In this document: piece by piece, positions 17,714 through 25,523 of the stretch
Layout: the number at the start of each line of letters is the position of its first letter
Numbering within the stretch: position 1 is the first letter of the stretch
Assembly (NCBI GenBank): GCA_964564625.1
Contig: CAZMBE010000016.1
Location: forward strand, 11,569 to 75,568
Reading direction: 5' to 3'
Origin: UBA2185 sp964564625
GTDB taxonomy: Bacteria; Desulfobacterota; Syntrophia; Syntrophales; UBA2185
DNA: 64,000 bases
Notes under the pieces: generated by a model
Told to the model about the DNA's origin: nothing
Seen by the model: only the letters and a program-made list of their open reading frames with translations
Database searches by the model: none
Made by a program: the position numbers and the translations under genes

Positions 17714-18940
17714 CTAATCCAGGATTACTCTCTGTCCCCTCTCGAGATCTCTTGCCTGCGCAAGCCTCTTATAGCCTACCACCGCCAGGAAATCCTCCCA
17801 CGTGTCGCAATTGTAGAAATACTTGTCGTAGTATTTCTTCAGTGCGTCAAGGTTCCCTTCCTTCCTCAATAAGAGGCCTGTAGCTCTCCATTCACGGAGG
17901 AAGTCCATGTCAAACCAGTGGTAGCCCCACACGGCGCCGGGATACCCTCCATATTTCTGGGGAGAAACGGCATGCACGTGTAAGAATGGAATCAGGGTGA
18001 GATTGGGATAATTCCTGATGGCATCATTCGAAATCAGTTCCTCGCAGGTAACAATACCGGTGGTGGCTGCTCCGAGTATTTCCTCGCACGTAAGCACCTG
18101 CCCGAAGATCCTGCAGTTGCCGTACATGTCTGCCGCCGTCACATGGGCGATGGCGACATCGGGGTGACAGGCGGGAAGGTTATACACCATTCTACCCGTG
18201 AAGGGGCACTTCAGCATGACGCCCCTGTTGGTCACCTCAAAATCGGCTCCGCCATGGTCTCTCACCGGGATATAGGGAATTCCCATATAGGCGGCCTTGA
18301 AGCGCACGGACATACCGTAATTGGTGTAATCATCGACTTCGATCATGCCGCTCTGGACGCAGTGGGTCCACATGGGGCCCGACCCGATGACTTCGAACGC
18401 CTGCCAGGCAAGTTCCACCCTTTTCACCGACACCCGGGAGTCGTCCAGCATCATGGCGCCGAGAAGCCACTCGACGCAGAGAGACTGAGACTGGAACGAG
18501 AGCGTCAAGTCCGTGGCCTTGATCGTTTTGTTGCAGAGGGCCTCTTTCACGATTGTCCAGACAATGGAAAAGGGGCATCGCGTGTTCACGAATCCCGCAA
18601 CGCCAAGGTTGATCCCCGGTCTGATGAACTTCTTCACCGCCTCACTCTGCGTCATTCTCTTATCATAGAGAAACTTGTTCTCCTTTGTCTTCAGTGCCCT
18701 CGCCTCATCGGGACTGGGTCCCCACCACTCGTAAGGCCGCTCCTTGCACTTTACCTCGGATATCTTGTAGATATCGGAATGTAATGCCTGCTTCGGATCA
18801 GTTGTTTCGGCACCCGCGATACGGTGCTTGCTCTTGTAGGGTACCTGTCCTGCCACGACATGAACATAGGGCAGCTTGTCTTCATCCGGTTTTTTCCCCA
18901 ATGGTATACCCACTTCATTAAATCTTTTATCTAAATCCAT
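17714..18940 (-). CDS. CoA-transferase alpha subunit, glutaconate CoA-transferase family (copy 2)
   Basis: 408 residues, about 60 longer than copy 1 because of an N-terminal extension before the domain starts (KRMTQSEAVKKFIRPGINLG, near residue 93). HPDVAIAHVTAADMYGNCRI is the family signature. The extension looks soluble and has no signal peptide. GGAGG precedes the ATG at 18940. With its beta subunit it forms the second CoA-transferase operon. The extra domain suggests a different substrate or partner than copy 1. Confidence 0.85.
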   Translation of the reverse strand: MDLDKRFNEVGIPLGKKPDEDKLPYVHVVAGQVPYKSKHRIAGAETTDPKQALHSDIYKISEVKCKERPYEWWGPSPDEARALKTKENKFLYDKRMTQSEAVKKFIRPGINLGVAGFVNTRCPFSIVWTIVKEALCNKTIKATDLTLSFQSQSLCVEWLLGAMMLDDSRVSVKRVELAWQAFEVIGSGPMWTHCVQSGMIEVDDYTNYGMSVRFKAAYMGIPYIPVRDHGGADFEVTNRGVMLKCPFTGRMVYNLPACHPDVAIAHVTAADMYGNCRIFGQVLTCEEILGAATTGIVTCEELISNDAIRNYPNLTLIPFLHVHAVSPQKYGGYPGAVWGYHWFDMDFLREWRATGLLLRKEGNLDALKKYYDKYFYNCDTWEDFLAVVGYKRLAQARDLERGQRVILD

Positions 18941-19387
18941 ACCTTAGCCTCCTTTTGCACGATTTTAACACGCATAGAAAATTAAACCGCTTAACAGTGC
19001 TTCCTCTCTGCTGGAAAAACTCCCACCTCCTTTCACTATTATTGTTTTTCGAGAATCACCTATAATCCTTCCAGTTGCCGATTATCATTAACAAGAGCGA
19101 TTCTGCTCCCGGGTCTCACAAGAGGGGCGCCATCCCCGCCTTTCAGGTCTTGTCTTTCCTACAGAGTGAATGCCTTGCCGGCACATCCATAAGAGGCGTA
19201 GAGTTAACCTGTGTGGTGTACAACCATGTTAAGATCGTATCACTTTCGTGACAAGATCCTCAGAGGCATTGACCCGACCGGTTTTTACCCCGTTACTAAC
19301 ATGTGAGGATAGCACCCCACTGGTGGTACCCGAAAACTTATGGCATTCTTCGCACAAAGATTTGTAACGATGATTAGCCAGTAATGC
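18941..19387. other. Intergenic region upstream of CoA-transferase operon 2
   Basis: About 450 nt holding the promoter region of the CoA-transferase operon on the minus strand and the 3' flank of an IS remnant. No clear -35/-10 or -24/-12 pair was recognised, and no orfB coding sequence of an IS3-type element is present. Confidence 0.4.
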
Positions 19388-19735
19388 TCATGGTGTTGTT
19401 TTTTCACACATGATAAGATGGAGTGTCTCCTTTAAAGTCTCCACTTCCATTGTCTTCCTGCCCAAAAGACGCTCCAGCTTCAGAATCTGCTTCTTCAGAT
19501 CTTTGACTTCCGACACGGGAACAAAATCTTCCCCAGTTCGAACAGCCAACAGGGCTCCTTCATGGGCGAGCTTGCGCCAGCGAAAAATCTGGTTTGGATG
19601 GATCCCATACTTCCGTGCCGCAGCAGAAATACTCAACCCCTGCTGCTCCGCCTCCTGCACCATTGCTTTCTTCTCCGCTGCAGACCAACGGCGTCTCCTC
19701 TTTTTTACACTGGTAATCACTTCAACAGGAACCAT
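19388..19735 (-). mobile_element. IS3-family (IS2-group) OrfA, orphan
   Basis: 115 residues from the ATG at 19735 (AGGGAAGG upstream). The RRRRWSAAEKKAMVQEAEQQ helix-turn-helix opening, HPNQIFRWRKLAHEGALLAV and the C-terminal LKKQILKLERLLGRKTMEVE leucine-zipper region match IS2 OrfA. The partner integrase OrfB should follow on the minus strand below 19388, but that sequence is non-coding, and no terminal inverted repeats were seen. This is therefore a remnant that cannot transpose alone. The OrfA protein might still bind DNA. Confidence 0.75.
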
Positions 19736-20112
19736 AAACACCTTCCCTCTGGTTGTAGTAATATCTGTCAATCTATTCCTACAATTTATTTCCAGATCCA
19801 AAGATGTTCGGTCTAAATGGGGTTACTTCACACCCTTTTTTAGTGTAACGATATTTTTGAAGATATAAGGATGCTAACTCACCGCTTGTTTGGAAGTGCC
19901 GGCATCTTCCGTATAGATAGGCTATTTAGTAAGATAAGTACCTGAGGAATGCAATGTTGGGATAATATTGGGTTTATATGGGGTAAATCCCAATACTAAG
20001 ATGATTAAAAAATATGCGTATATTTCAGCAGTTATAAAAGATTGATTACTTTGACTGAATACTTTACGGAAATTGTGGGGCAATATCCACAAAGTGGGAA
20101 CTTTGTAAAGTC
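19736..20112. other. Intergenic region
   Basis: About 380 AT-rich nt between the IS remnant and the PAS-LuxR gene. The stretch near 20060-20115 contains ACTTTAC/GTAAAGT-type inverted repeats, but there is no T-run clear enough to call a terminator. Confidence 0.35.
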
Positions 20113-21849
20113 TCATGACAATGAGATCAGGTAGGCCATAAGAGTTGTATTTTTGTCCTTCAAGCCAAGTTTGTTGCGAATATTATTCCTGTGGAAATCG
20201 ATTGTTGCGGTCGATGAATTTAATATCTGCGCTATTTCTTTCGTCGTTTTTCCCACTCTGATGAGATTGGCTATCTGAACCTCACGAGGTGTGAGATTTG
20301 CGTATTTCGAGGTCACATTATTTAAAAAGGGAGAGATGATATCATCAAGATGCGTCTCGATGATATTTATGCAGGCCTTCTGATCCGCATTTAACCGACT
20401 ATTTTTCAATTTCTCCATATAAGGTAGTATGAGCTCTCGTACGTTTGATACAATTTTTTGTTCTATTTGCAGTTTATCTCCCTCTCTTTTCCTCAGAAGA
20501 ACTTCCAACGCGATATTAAGCTCTTCAAGATTCCGCGACTTGGCCTCCAGTTCATTCTCATGTTTCTTTAACTCGTCCTCCGCGCGTTTGCGCCTGGTAA
20601 TGTCACGGGCAATCCCCGCAGTGCCGATAATATTCCCCTTTTCATCATTGATTGGTGTTTTTATTGTCTCGATCCACATCTCCTTGCCGTTTTTACCCAC
20701 CAGAGGTTCTTCCACTTGTTTTCGGCTGCCGCAATCCATAACTCTTCTATCATCTTCTCGGTATTTTTCTGCCAATTCCTCCGGCCAGATATCGAGATCA
20801 GTCAGGCCGACAACCTTTTCAGGTATCAGACCACACACTTTGCCGAAGGCCTCATTCACCGCGATAAATCTGCCCTCCGCGTCCTTTAGCCAGGCCATAT
20901 CGGGAATGTTGTCGAGAATGGCCTTCTGCTGTAAGTGAATTTCATGCGCCGCCTTCTCCGCCCATTTGCGCTTGGTGATATCCATGGCGATCTCCAGCCT
21001 TACAATCCGCCCGTCTATCCACTGAATTGCGCGGTACTGGGTCAGAAACCAAATATCCTGCGCTGCATGATACTGTTCGGTTATATTATAAATACCCGTT
21101 GGCTCTCCCTTTGACGTCATTAATTCAGCACTGGTACAAAAATGACAGGGCCCCGGTTGGTTCTGGATACTCTGCCAACACTTCATTCCAACAATATTCC
21201 CAAATATATCCCTCATACGTTTATTGATATAAAGGACCTCGTGCGTATTCAAGTCAATGACGTATACAGCCTCATTCAACCCTTCGAGTATGTTGAGCAG
21301 TTTCACGTGGGCTTCATGAAGCCGCAACTCCGCAGATACCCTCTCTTTAACTTCCTTTTGCATACACATCGTCGTTTTTGTCAGATCAACTGTACGTTCC
21401 ACCACCATTTTCTCAAGCCGTGCTTTATACTCATTTAAAGCCTCCTCAGCCCTCTTCCGGTCGCTCATATCAGAATACGTCACCACTATCATCCGATCCT
21501 GCAGGCTTTCTCCTATTCTCGAAGAGCTCACAAGGCATATAATGTCATGTCCATCCCTATGACGGCAGGAATATTCCCTGCTGTATGTCCGCTGCTTCTC
21601 AAGCGCTGGATAGGCATGTCGCGCGATCTCTTCGTATTCTTCATCACTCCGGTACAAAATCCGCGTCGTTTCACCTATCAATTCATCCGGTTTCCAACCA
21701 AAGACCGATTCCACCGCATGGTTGGCAAAAATGATCCGGCGATTCTTCAAGCCGACAACGGCATGAGGTATTGAATCCAGAATGGATGATGATACGGCGT
21801 TGATTTCAGTGTGACCCTGTGCAAACACATTATCGTTTTCTTCTCTCAT
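20113..21849 (-). CDS. Multi-PAS regulator with LuxR-type HTH
   Basis: 578 residues. PAS1 spans about 20-130 (SILDSIPHAVVGLKNRRIIF), followed by a coiled coil near 140-180. PAS2 begins near 190 (NEAVYVIDLNTHEVLYINKR) and PAS3 near 310 (DNIPDMAWLKDAEGRFIAVN). A second coiled coil near 430-470 leads to a C-terminal LuxR/FixJ helix-turn-helix (LTPREVQIANLIRVGKTTKE). No histidine kinase, receiver or transmembrane segment is present, so it is a one-component cytoplasmic sensor-regulator. Ligands of the PAS domains are unknown. Such proteins are abundant in syntrophic deltaproteobacteria. It reads away from the Fur gene. Confidence 0.85.
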   Translation of the reverse strand: MREENDNVFAQGHTEINAVSSSILDSIPHAVVGLKNRRIIFANHAVESVFGWKPDELIGETTRILYRSDEEYEEIARHAYPALEKQRTYSREYSCRHRDGHDIICLVSSSRIGESLQDRMIVVTYSDMSDRKRAEEALNEYKARLEKMVVERTVDLTKTTMCMQKEVKERVSAELRLHEAHVKLLNILEGLNEAVYVIDLNTHEVLYINKRMRDIFGNIVGMKCWQSIQNQPGPCHFCTSAELMTSKGEPTGIYNITEQYHAAQDIWFLTQYRAIQWIDGRIVRLEIAMDITKRKWAEKAAHEIHLQQKAILDNIPDMAWLKDAEGRFIAVNEAFGKVCGLIPEKVVGLTDLDIWPEELAEKYREDDRRVMDCGSRKQVEEPLVGKNGKEMWIETIKTPINDEKGNIIGTAGIARDITRRKRAEDELKKHENELEAKSRNLEELNIALEVLLRKREGDKLQIEQKIVSNVRELILPYMEKLKNSRLNADQKACINIIETHLDDIISPFLNNVTSKYANLTPREVQIANLIRVGKTTKEIAQILNSSTATIDFHRNNIRNKLGLKDKNTTLMAYLISLS

Positions 21850-21970
21850 GGCATCTCTCCAAGGTCAGACCCGCTCCCCGCGAGCAATGAAAGGTGTATT
21901 TGGTTTCCTGTTGTTTAAATATCCTTCACTCTGTCAAAGATCAAGGTCTTTTTTATTGAACTGTTTATGA

Positions 21971-22177
21971 CCATGGGCGAACATAAAGATTGACGCGATG
22001 GTTGTCGGTGGGATCGGAGCAGGGGCTCTGATGAAACTCAATGCTGACGGGATTAAAGTCTATAAATTGATCAAAGAGACAGTAAAAGAAAACCTGGATC
22101 TACTGAAAGACGAAATGCTTCCCGAGCTGACTTTAAAGTATATATGTGGTCGCCATCAGGGATGCTGTGATCATTGA
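21971..22177 (+). pseudogene. C-terminal remnant of a NifX/NifB-domain (dinitrogenase Fe-Mo cofactor biosynthesis) protein
   Basis: The frame, bounded upstream by TGA at 21968, reads IDAMVVGGIGAGALMKLNAD followed by GIKVYKLIKETV. It ends in a CGRHQGCCDH tail, typical of the second half of NifX/ORP-like proteins with a C-terminal Cys/His metal site. The N-terminal half is missing and there is no ribosome site before the only internal ATG (21998). It is a truncated relic beside the Fur gene, whose downstream regulon contains two intact members. Confidence 0.6.
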
Positions 22178-22259
22178 GAAGAAAGTGCCTATTCACAGAT
22201 CCAGGTACGCACATCCGTCTATCCGGAATGTCATTGCTTATCAGGATTGAAAATAATTC

Positions 22260-22288
22260 TTGACAAAAGCATTGTTTTGATATTTAAT
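22260..22288 (+). promoter_or_regulatory. Sigma-70 promoter of the Fur-family gene
   Basis: TTGACA (22260-22265), 17-nt spacer, TTTAAT (22283-22288, 5/6). It overlaps the Fur-like operator that begins at 22286, as expected for repression by occlusion. Confidence 0.7.
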
Positions 22289-22313
22289 GACAATGAAAGC
22301 CATTATCATTATT
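22286..22313. promoter_or_regulatory. Fur-like operator over the regulator's own promoter
   Basis: An inverted repeat of AATGACAATG (22286-22295) and CATTATCATT (22301-22310), 9 of 10 positions complementary. The best 19-mer (22295-22313) matches 13/19 of the E. coli Fur consensus by hand count. Its position across the -10 implies autoregulation. Confidence 0.6.
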
Positions 22314-22325
22314 AGGGAGCCATTC

Positions 22326-22799
22326 ATGAAACAGGAATATGGTAAAGGATACCAGTGGTGTCACAGAAAAATCAAGGGTCATGGCTATAGGATAACAATG
22401 GGGCGTGAAGCGATATTGGATGTGTTATCCAAGGCTGACGAACATTTAAGTGCAGAAGATATTTACATGAGAGTACACAAAATTTATCCCAATATCGGAT
22501 TGACATCGATATACAGGACATTAGACATACTTGATAGCATAGGCCTGGTGAATAAATTTGATTTTGGCCACGACAGGGCCAGGTACGAATTGGCAGAAAG
22601 TGCCAGTGGTAAGCGTCACCACCACCACCTGGTATGTAATGGCTGTGGTCGCATCATTGATTATACAGATTTTGTTGATGAAGAAGTTGCATTATTGAAA
22701 AAAACGGAAGAAGGTTTATCCAAAAAATATAAATTTTCGATTACAAACCATCTCATCCAGTTCTACGGTGTATGCGAGAGCTGTAATGAAAGAAAATAG
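22326..22799 (+). CDS. Fur-family transcriptional regulator
   Basis: 157 residues from ATG 22326 (GGGAG upstream); the longer start at 22287 lies within the operator and is rejected. The N-terminal winged helix (residues ~20-85) includes HLSAEDIYMRVHKIYPNIGL and TSIYRTLDILDSIGLV. The dimerisation domain has HHHHLVCNGCG and a C-terminal GVCESC, giving two CxxC pairs for structural zinc. Family members sense Fe(II), Zn(II), peroxide or Ni(II). The presence of feoAB and Fe-S genes under matching boxes downstream argues for iron, without proving it. Probably autoregulated. Confidence 0.88.
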   Translation: MKQEYGKGYQWCHRKIKGHGYRITMGREAILDVLSKADEHLSAEDIYMRVHKIYPNIGLTSIYRTLDILDSIGLVNKFDFGHDRARYELAESASGKRHHHHLVCNGCGRIIDYTDFVDEEVALLKKTEEGLSKKYKFSITNHLIQFYGVCESCNERK

Positions 22800-22821
22800 C
22801 TAAATTTTTTTCAAAAGAAAT

Positions 22822-22840
22822 GATAATGATTACCATTTAC
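22822..22840. promoter_or_regulatory. Fur-like box downstream of the regulator gene
   Basis: GATAATGATTACCATTTAC matches the E. coli Fur consensus at 15/19 positions by hand count, including the first nine. It is 130 nt before the 22972 gene and could control it. Confidence 0.6.
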
Positions 22841-22971
22841 GCATACTTTCAAAGAGATCAATAGAGTGAAGCATCTCGCCTGCAGGCGGGATATTCTGGC
22901 AGTTTTGTAAATTTTAATGAAAAAGTCCTGAGAAAAGGGGCCAGAATATAATTTGTTAATGAGGTTTCAGT

Positions 22972-23268
22972 ATGCTTCCATCTTTACATATTTCCGGTCA
23001 GGGTAACCGCCGAGCCAGAGGAGGCACTGTGGGCGGTTCCAGTAGCCTTGTCAGATGGGTCCGAGCAGGATTGATCATCCTGGGCGCGATCGGGACTGTT
23101 TTTGGTACACCGTCAAGACCTGAGCTTTCTCTGGACGAAGAAAAGGAAACACTGAAAATGAAGGCTTCACACCTCAGGAAACAACTCGCAGAAATTGAAA
23201 GCCGTATAGCGACACTTGAAAGTGAAACCGAATTAAAGGTGAGCGAAGGTAAAGGAAATCCTGAATAG
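22972..23268 (+). CDS. Small DUF5320-like protein with coiled-coil tail
   Basis: 98 residues; GAGG lies 7 nt before the ATG. The N-terminal third is Gly/Arg/Ser-rich, followed by one hydrophobic stretch (AGLIILGAIGTVFG). The C-terminal coiled coil (ETLKMKASHLRKQLAEIESR) is like that of DUF5320 proteins such as the one at 24229. Function unknown; members cluster with NifX-like and MinD/Mrp ATPases in anaerobes. Its last ~110 nt form the start of a duplicated segment found again at 23713. Confidence 0.6.
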   Translation: MLPSLHISGQGNRRARGGTVGGSSSLVRWVRAGLIILGAIGTVFGTPSRPELSLDEEKETLKMKASHLRKQLAEIESRIATLESETELKVSEGKGNPE

Positions 23269-23430
23269 AAAAACCCGGATTGAGCCCGAGGGTGGAAATG
23301 AGGACGTATATGATTAAACCATATATTTAATTTCCATGGACAATTATTTTTTTCTCTCATGATGAAAATGATTGTCATTAACAATGAGAAAAAGGAGGGA
23401 ATGTCATGATGAGAGCACAAGGACTGGACA
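23157..23430 (+). repeat. Direct duplication, copy 1
   Basis: A segment of about 275 bp that recurs almost unchanged at 23713-23989. It includes the coiled-coil 3' end of the 22972 gene, a non-coding stretch, a Fur-like box and the ribosome site plus first codons (MMRxQGxD) of the next gene. The two copies differ by scattered substitutions and short indels (offset shifts from 556 to 559). Confidence 0.9.
23364..23382. promoter_or_regulatory. Fur-like box before the 23406 gene
   Basis: GAAAATGATTGTCATTAAC, core palindrome AATGA-TTG-TCATT, 15/19 to the Fur consensus by hand count, 24 nt upstream of the start codon. Identical to the box at 23920. Confidence 0.7.
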
Positions 23431-23708
23431 CTTCGACAAGGAAAATTTTTACGACGAGGGGGGACGTCTTTATACACCTATTCTCTGAATTATCCGGTGA
23501 ACCCAAAGAACGCATAGCTGAAATGTTGAACGTTATAAAAGGCTCCATTCCCCCCGAACTGCAAAGATTTGATGAAGAAATCTCGGACACCGAAGCCGAA
23601 CAAATGCTTGATGAATTGATGCAAGATAAAAAGGCCATACTTAATTGGTTCTTTGAAGGTTATCGTAGTTTTCTTTTGTGTACCCGAATGCAGCAGGCTG
23701 ATACTTGA
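23406..23708 (+). CDS. Small acidic protein of unknown family, paralogue of 29249
   Basis: 100 residues, preceded by AGGAGGG and a Fur-like box. From residue ~17 it matches the product of 29249-29506: TRGDVFI, SELSGEPK, IAEML, RFDEEISDT, then KxAILNWFxxGY and FLLCxRM. It is helical and acidic, with a conserved C-terminal Cys in LLCTRM. No known domain is recognised. The two paralogues bracket the NifX/MinD/Mrp/NifU gene group, which implies a role in the same process. Confidence 0.65.
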   Translation: MMRAQGLDTSTRKIFTTRGDVFIHLFSELSGEPKERIAEMLNVIKGSIPPELQRFDEEISDTEAEQMLDELMQDKKAILNWFFEGYRSFLLCTRMQQADT

Positions 23709-23712
23709 GTAC

Positions 23713-23989
23713 AATGAAGTCTTCGCACCTCAGGAAGCAGCTCGCAGAAATTGAAAGCCGTATATCGACACTTGAAGGTGAACCGGAATTAAAGGTGAGC
23801 GAGTATAAAGGAAACACTGAATAGCAAAACCCGGATTGAGCCCAAGGGTGGAAATGAGGACGTATATGATTGAACAATACATTTAATTTTTAGGGACAAT
23901 TATTTTTTTCTCTCATGATGAAAATGATTGTCATTAACAATGAGAAAAAAGGGGGGTGAATGTCATGATGAGAGTACAAGGAAAGGACA
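23713..23989 (+). repeat. Direct duplication, copy 2 (contains a truncated gene tail)
   Basis: Second copy of the 23157-23430 segment. Its first part encodes a 36-residue frame (ATG 23714 to TAG 23824; MKSSHLRKQLAEIESRISTL at the start) that is only the coiled-coil tail of the 22972-type protein, with no ribosome site. Its last part supplies the Fur-like box, ribosome site and first eight codons of the 23965 gene. Confidence 0.9.
23920..23938. promoter_or_regulatory. Fur-like box before the 23965 gene
   Basis: The same 19-mer as at 23364, carried by the second repeat copy, 27 nt before the start codon. Confidence 0.7.
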
Positions 23990-24183
23990 TTTGGAGACTG
24001 AATACCACACCGGGTCGTAGCGAAGGTTATTGTACCTTTTGTTACATGGGTGCGAGACCGTCGCGCAAGCACTGGAGACACTGGCTCTATCTCGGTTATC
24101 CGGTTTATGGCTGGTGGGGAGTCGGCTCACGTCCGGAGAAAGAAGTAAATGAAGCAGAAGACGAAGAAGATATTTTTTACTAA
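23965..24183 (+). CDS. Small protein of unknown function with acidic tail
   Basis: 72 residues from ATG 23965 (GGGGGGTG upstream). The first eight residues (MMRVQGKD) are shared with the 23406 protein through the duplication, and the rest is unrelated. It has a CTFC pair, a Trp/Tyr-rich middle (HWRHWLYLGYPVYGWWGVGS) and an acidic end. The middle resembles the aromatic-glycine stretches of DUF5320-associated proteins. It looks like a chimera made when the duplicated leader landed before another gene. Confidence 0.5.
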   Translation: MMRVQGKDIWRLNTTPGRSEGYCTFCYMGARPSRKHWRHWLYLGYPVYGWWGVGSRPEKEVNEAEDEEDIFY

Positions 24184-24187
24184 TGAT

Positions 24188-24206
24188 TAAAATGATTATC
24201 ATTAAC
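24188..24206. promoter_or_regulatory. Fur-like box before the DUF5320 gene
   Basis: Core AATGATTATCATT is a perfect palindrome around its central T; 15/19 to the Fur consensus by hand count. It lies 22 nt before the start at 24229 and overlaps the end of the preceding gene's region. Confidence 0.7.
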
Positions 24207-24228
24207 AATCAGAAAGGAGGTGAACAGT

Positions 24229-24594
24229 ATGCCGGGATTTGATGGAACAGGTCCTGCAGGAATGGGACCAATGACAGGCGGCGGCAGAGGTTTCTGCGCG
24301 TCATCCCGCCAAGGCGTGGCGGCTCCTTCCTTCGGGCGCGGGTTTTTCGGTCGAGGCGGCGGCAGAGGACGGAGGAACCGGTTTTTTGCCACGGGTCTCC
24401 CCGGATGGCAGAGGGCGGTTTACGGGTTTCCCGCGTTCGGCTGGACAGGCGCTCAGTTTGGAGCGGGATCTTATGGTCCAGCCTGGACAGTTCAAGAGGA
24501 AAAAGAAGCTCTTAAGGATCAGGTTGAGTTTCTCAAAGGCCAGCTGAACGAACTTCAGAATCGCATTTCCACACTCGAAAAAGAGGAAAGTTGA
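24229..24594 (+). CDS. DUF5320 glycine-rich protein
   Basis: 121 residues from the ATG after a perfect AGGAGGTGA site. The N-terminus MPGFDGTGPAGMGPMTGGGR is the DUF5320 hallmark. A Gly/Arg/Phe-rich low-complexity middle follows, then a C-terminal coiled coil (LKDQVEFLKGQLNELQNRIS). Family members are small anaerobe proteins found next to NifX-like and MinD/Mrp ATPase genes; their role is unknown. The coiled coil suggests oligomerisation, possibly with the similar tail of the 22972 protein. Confidence 0.8.
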   Translation: MPGFDGTGPAGMGPMTGGGRGFCASSRQGVAAPSFGRGFFGRGGGRGRRNRFFATGLPGWQRAVYGFPAFGWTGAQFGAGSYGPAWTVQEEKEALKDQVEFLKGQLNELQNRISTLEKEES

Positions 24595-24624
24595 GGGAGC
24601 GATGAACATGGAAGTAGAGGGAGT

Positions 24625-24649
24625 GGGGGTCGATCGTACATCGGCCCCC
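24625..24649 (+). other. 10-bp stem-loop between DUF5320 and NifX-like genes
   Basis: GGGGGTCGAT and ATCGGCCCCC pair with one G-U over a 5-nt loop. There is no T-run, so it is not a classical terminator; it may set mRNA stability or partial read-through. A 29-codon frame starting at ATG 24602 (AGGGAG upstream) runs through it and is too short to judge. TATAAT occurs at 24682 but without a matching -35. Confidence 0.45.
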
Positions 24650-24718
24650 ATCATCACCGACAGTGTATCGGTGAGTAACTGTATAATCTGAATACTTCAA
24701 AGATTTCGGAGGATTTGA

Positions 24719-25120
24719 ATGAAGATAGCAATTGCAACTGATGGGGAATATGTAGCAGCCCATTTCGGAAGGTGCCCCGCCTTCACATTGGTTGACCTGG
24801 ACGGAAATAACATCACGGCACGTGAAGTAATCGATAACCCGGGACACCAGCCGGGGTTTATTCCGCATTTTTTATATGAAAGAGGCGTTCGGTGCATCAT
24901 AACGGGTGGTATGGGGGCCCGGGCGGTGGAACTGTTCCGTGAGTTGGACATGGAAGCAATCGCAGGAATAGAGGGTAAGGTGAATGAAACGATAGACAAA
25001 TTAATCAAAGGCTCCCTTGTCAGTGGAGAGAGCCTATGTCAGCCCGGAGCGGGAAAAGGATATGGCGTGGAAAAGTCCGTGTGCGACCACCCCCATGAAG
25101 ATAAATGCGAACATGAATAG
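24719..25120 (+). CDS. NifX/ORP-like iron-molybdenum cofactor-domain protein 1
   Basis: 133 residues. MKIAIATDGEYVAAHFGRCP is the signature opening of the dinitrogenase Fe-Mo cofactor biosynthesis (NifX/NafY/ORP) fold, and CIITGGMGARAVELFRELDM the second half. The domain is followed by a tail with Cys and His (SVCDHPHEDKCEHE) that could bind metal. Desulfovibrio orange protein (ORP), a member of this family, holds a Mo-Cu-S cluster and is encoded beside MinD-type ATPases, the same arrangement as here. No nif structural genes are visible, so nitrogen fixation is not implied. GGAGG precedes the ATG. Confidence 0.85.
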   Translation: MKIAIATDGEYVAAHFGRCPAFTLVDLDGNNITAREVIDNPGHQPGFIPHFLYERGVRCIITGGMGARAVELFRELDMEAIAGIEGKVNETIDKLIKGSLVSGESLCQPGAGKGYGVEKSVCDHPHEDKCEHE

Positions 25121-25132
25121 GAGAGCCAAGAA

Positions 25133-25498
25133 ATGAAAATATGCATAACATCGGAAGGTACTACTCTGGATTCGAATATTGATCCCCGTTTCGGCAGATG
25201 TCGATATTTCATGATTGTCGACACGGATACCATGGACTTCCAGGCCATAGACAATGCCAGCATGCAGGCCTCCGGAGGCGCGGGAATTCAATCGGGCCAA
25301 TTGATGGCATCAAAAAAGATCAGGGCGGTTTTGACGGGCAATGTGGGGCCGAATGCCTTTCAGACCCTTCAAGCCGGCGGGATAGAAATATTTACGGGAG
25401 TTTCCGGAACGGTCAGGGAAGCCATTGAAAAATATAAAGAAGGGGCATTCAAAAAAACCCAGGGGCCGACGGTCAGTGCAAAAAAAGGGATGTCTTAA
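25133..25498 (+). CDS. NifX/ORP-like iron-molybdenum cofactor-domain protein 2
   Basis: 121 residues, 12 nt after the first NifX-like gene. It has SNIDPRFGRCRYFMIVDTDT, GAGIQSGQLMASKKIRAVLT, and GNVGPNAFQTLQAGGIEIFT. It is the compact ORP-like form without the Cys/His tail, ending in a Lys-rich stretch. Cytoplasmic metal- or cluster-carrier function is inferred from the family. It likely works with the MinD-type ATPases downstream. Confidence 0.85.
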   Translation: MKICITSEGTTLDSNIDPRFGRCRYFMIVDTDTMDFQAIDNASMQASGGAGIQSGQLMASKKIRAVLTGNVGPNAFQTLQAGGIEIFTGVSGTVREAIEKYKEGAFKKTQGPTVSAKKGMS

Positions 25499-25523
25499 CA
25501 AAAAAAATAAGGAGGGGAATACT

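Noticed and set aside
24719..25498. NifX-like genes as evidence for nitrogen fixation
   Set aside because: No nifHDK, nifB or nifEN in the window; the family is broad and includes ORP-type proteins unrelated to nitrogenase.
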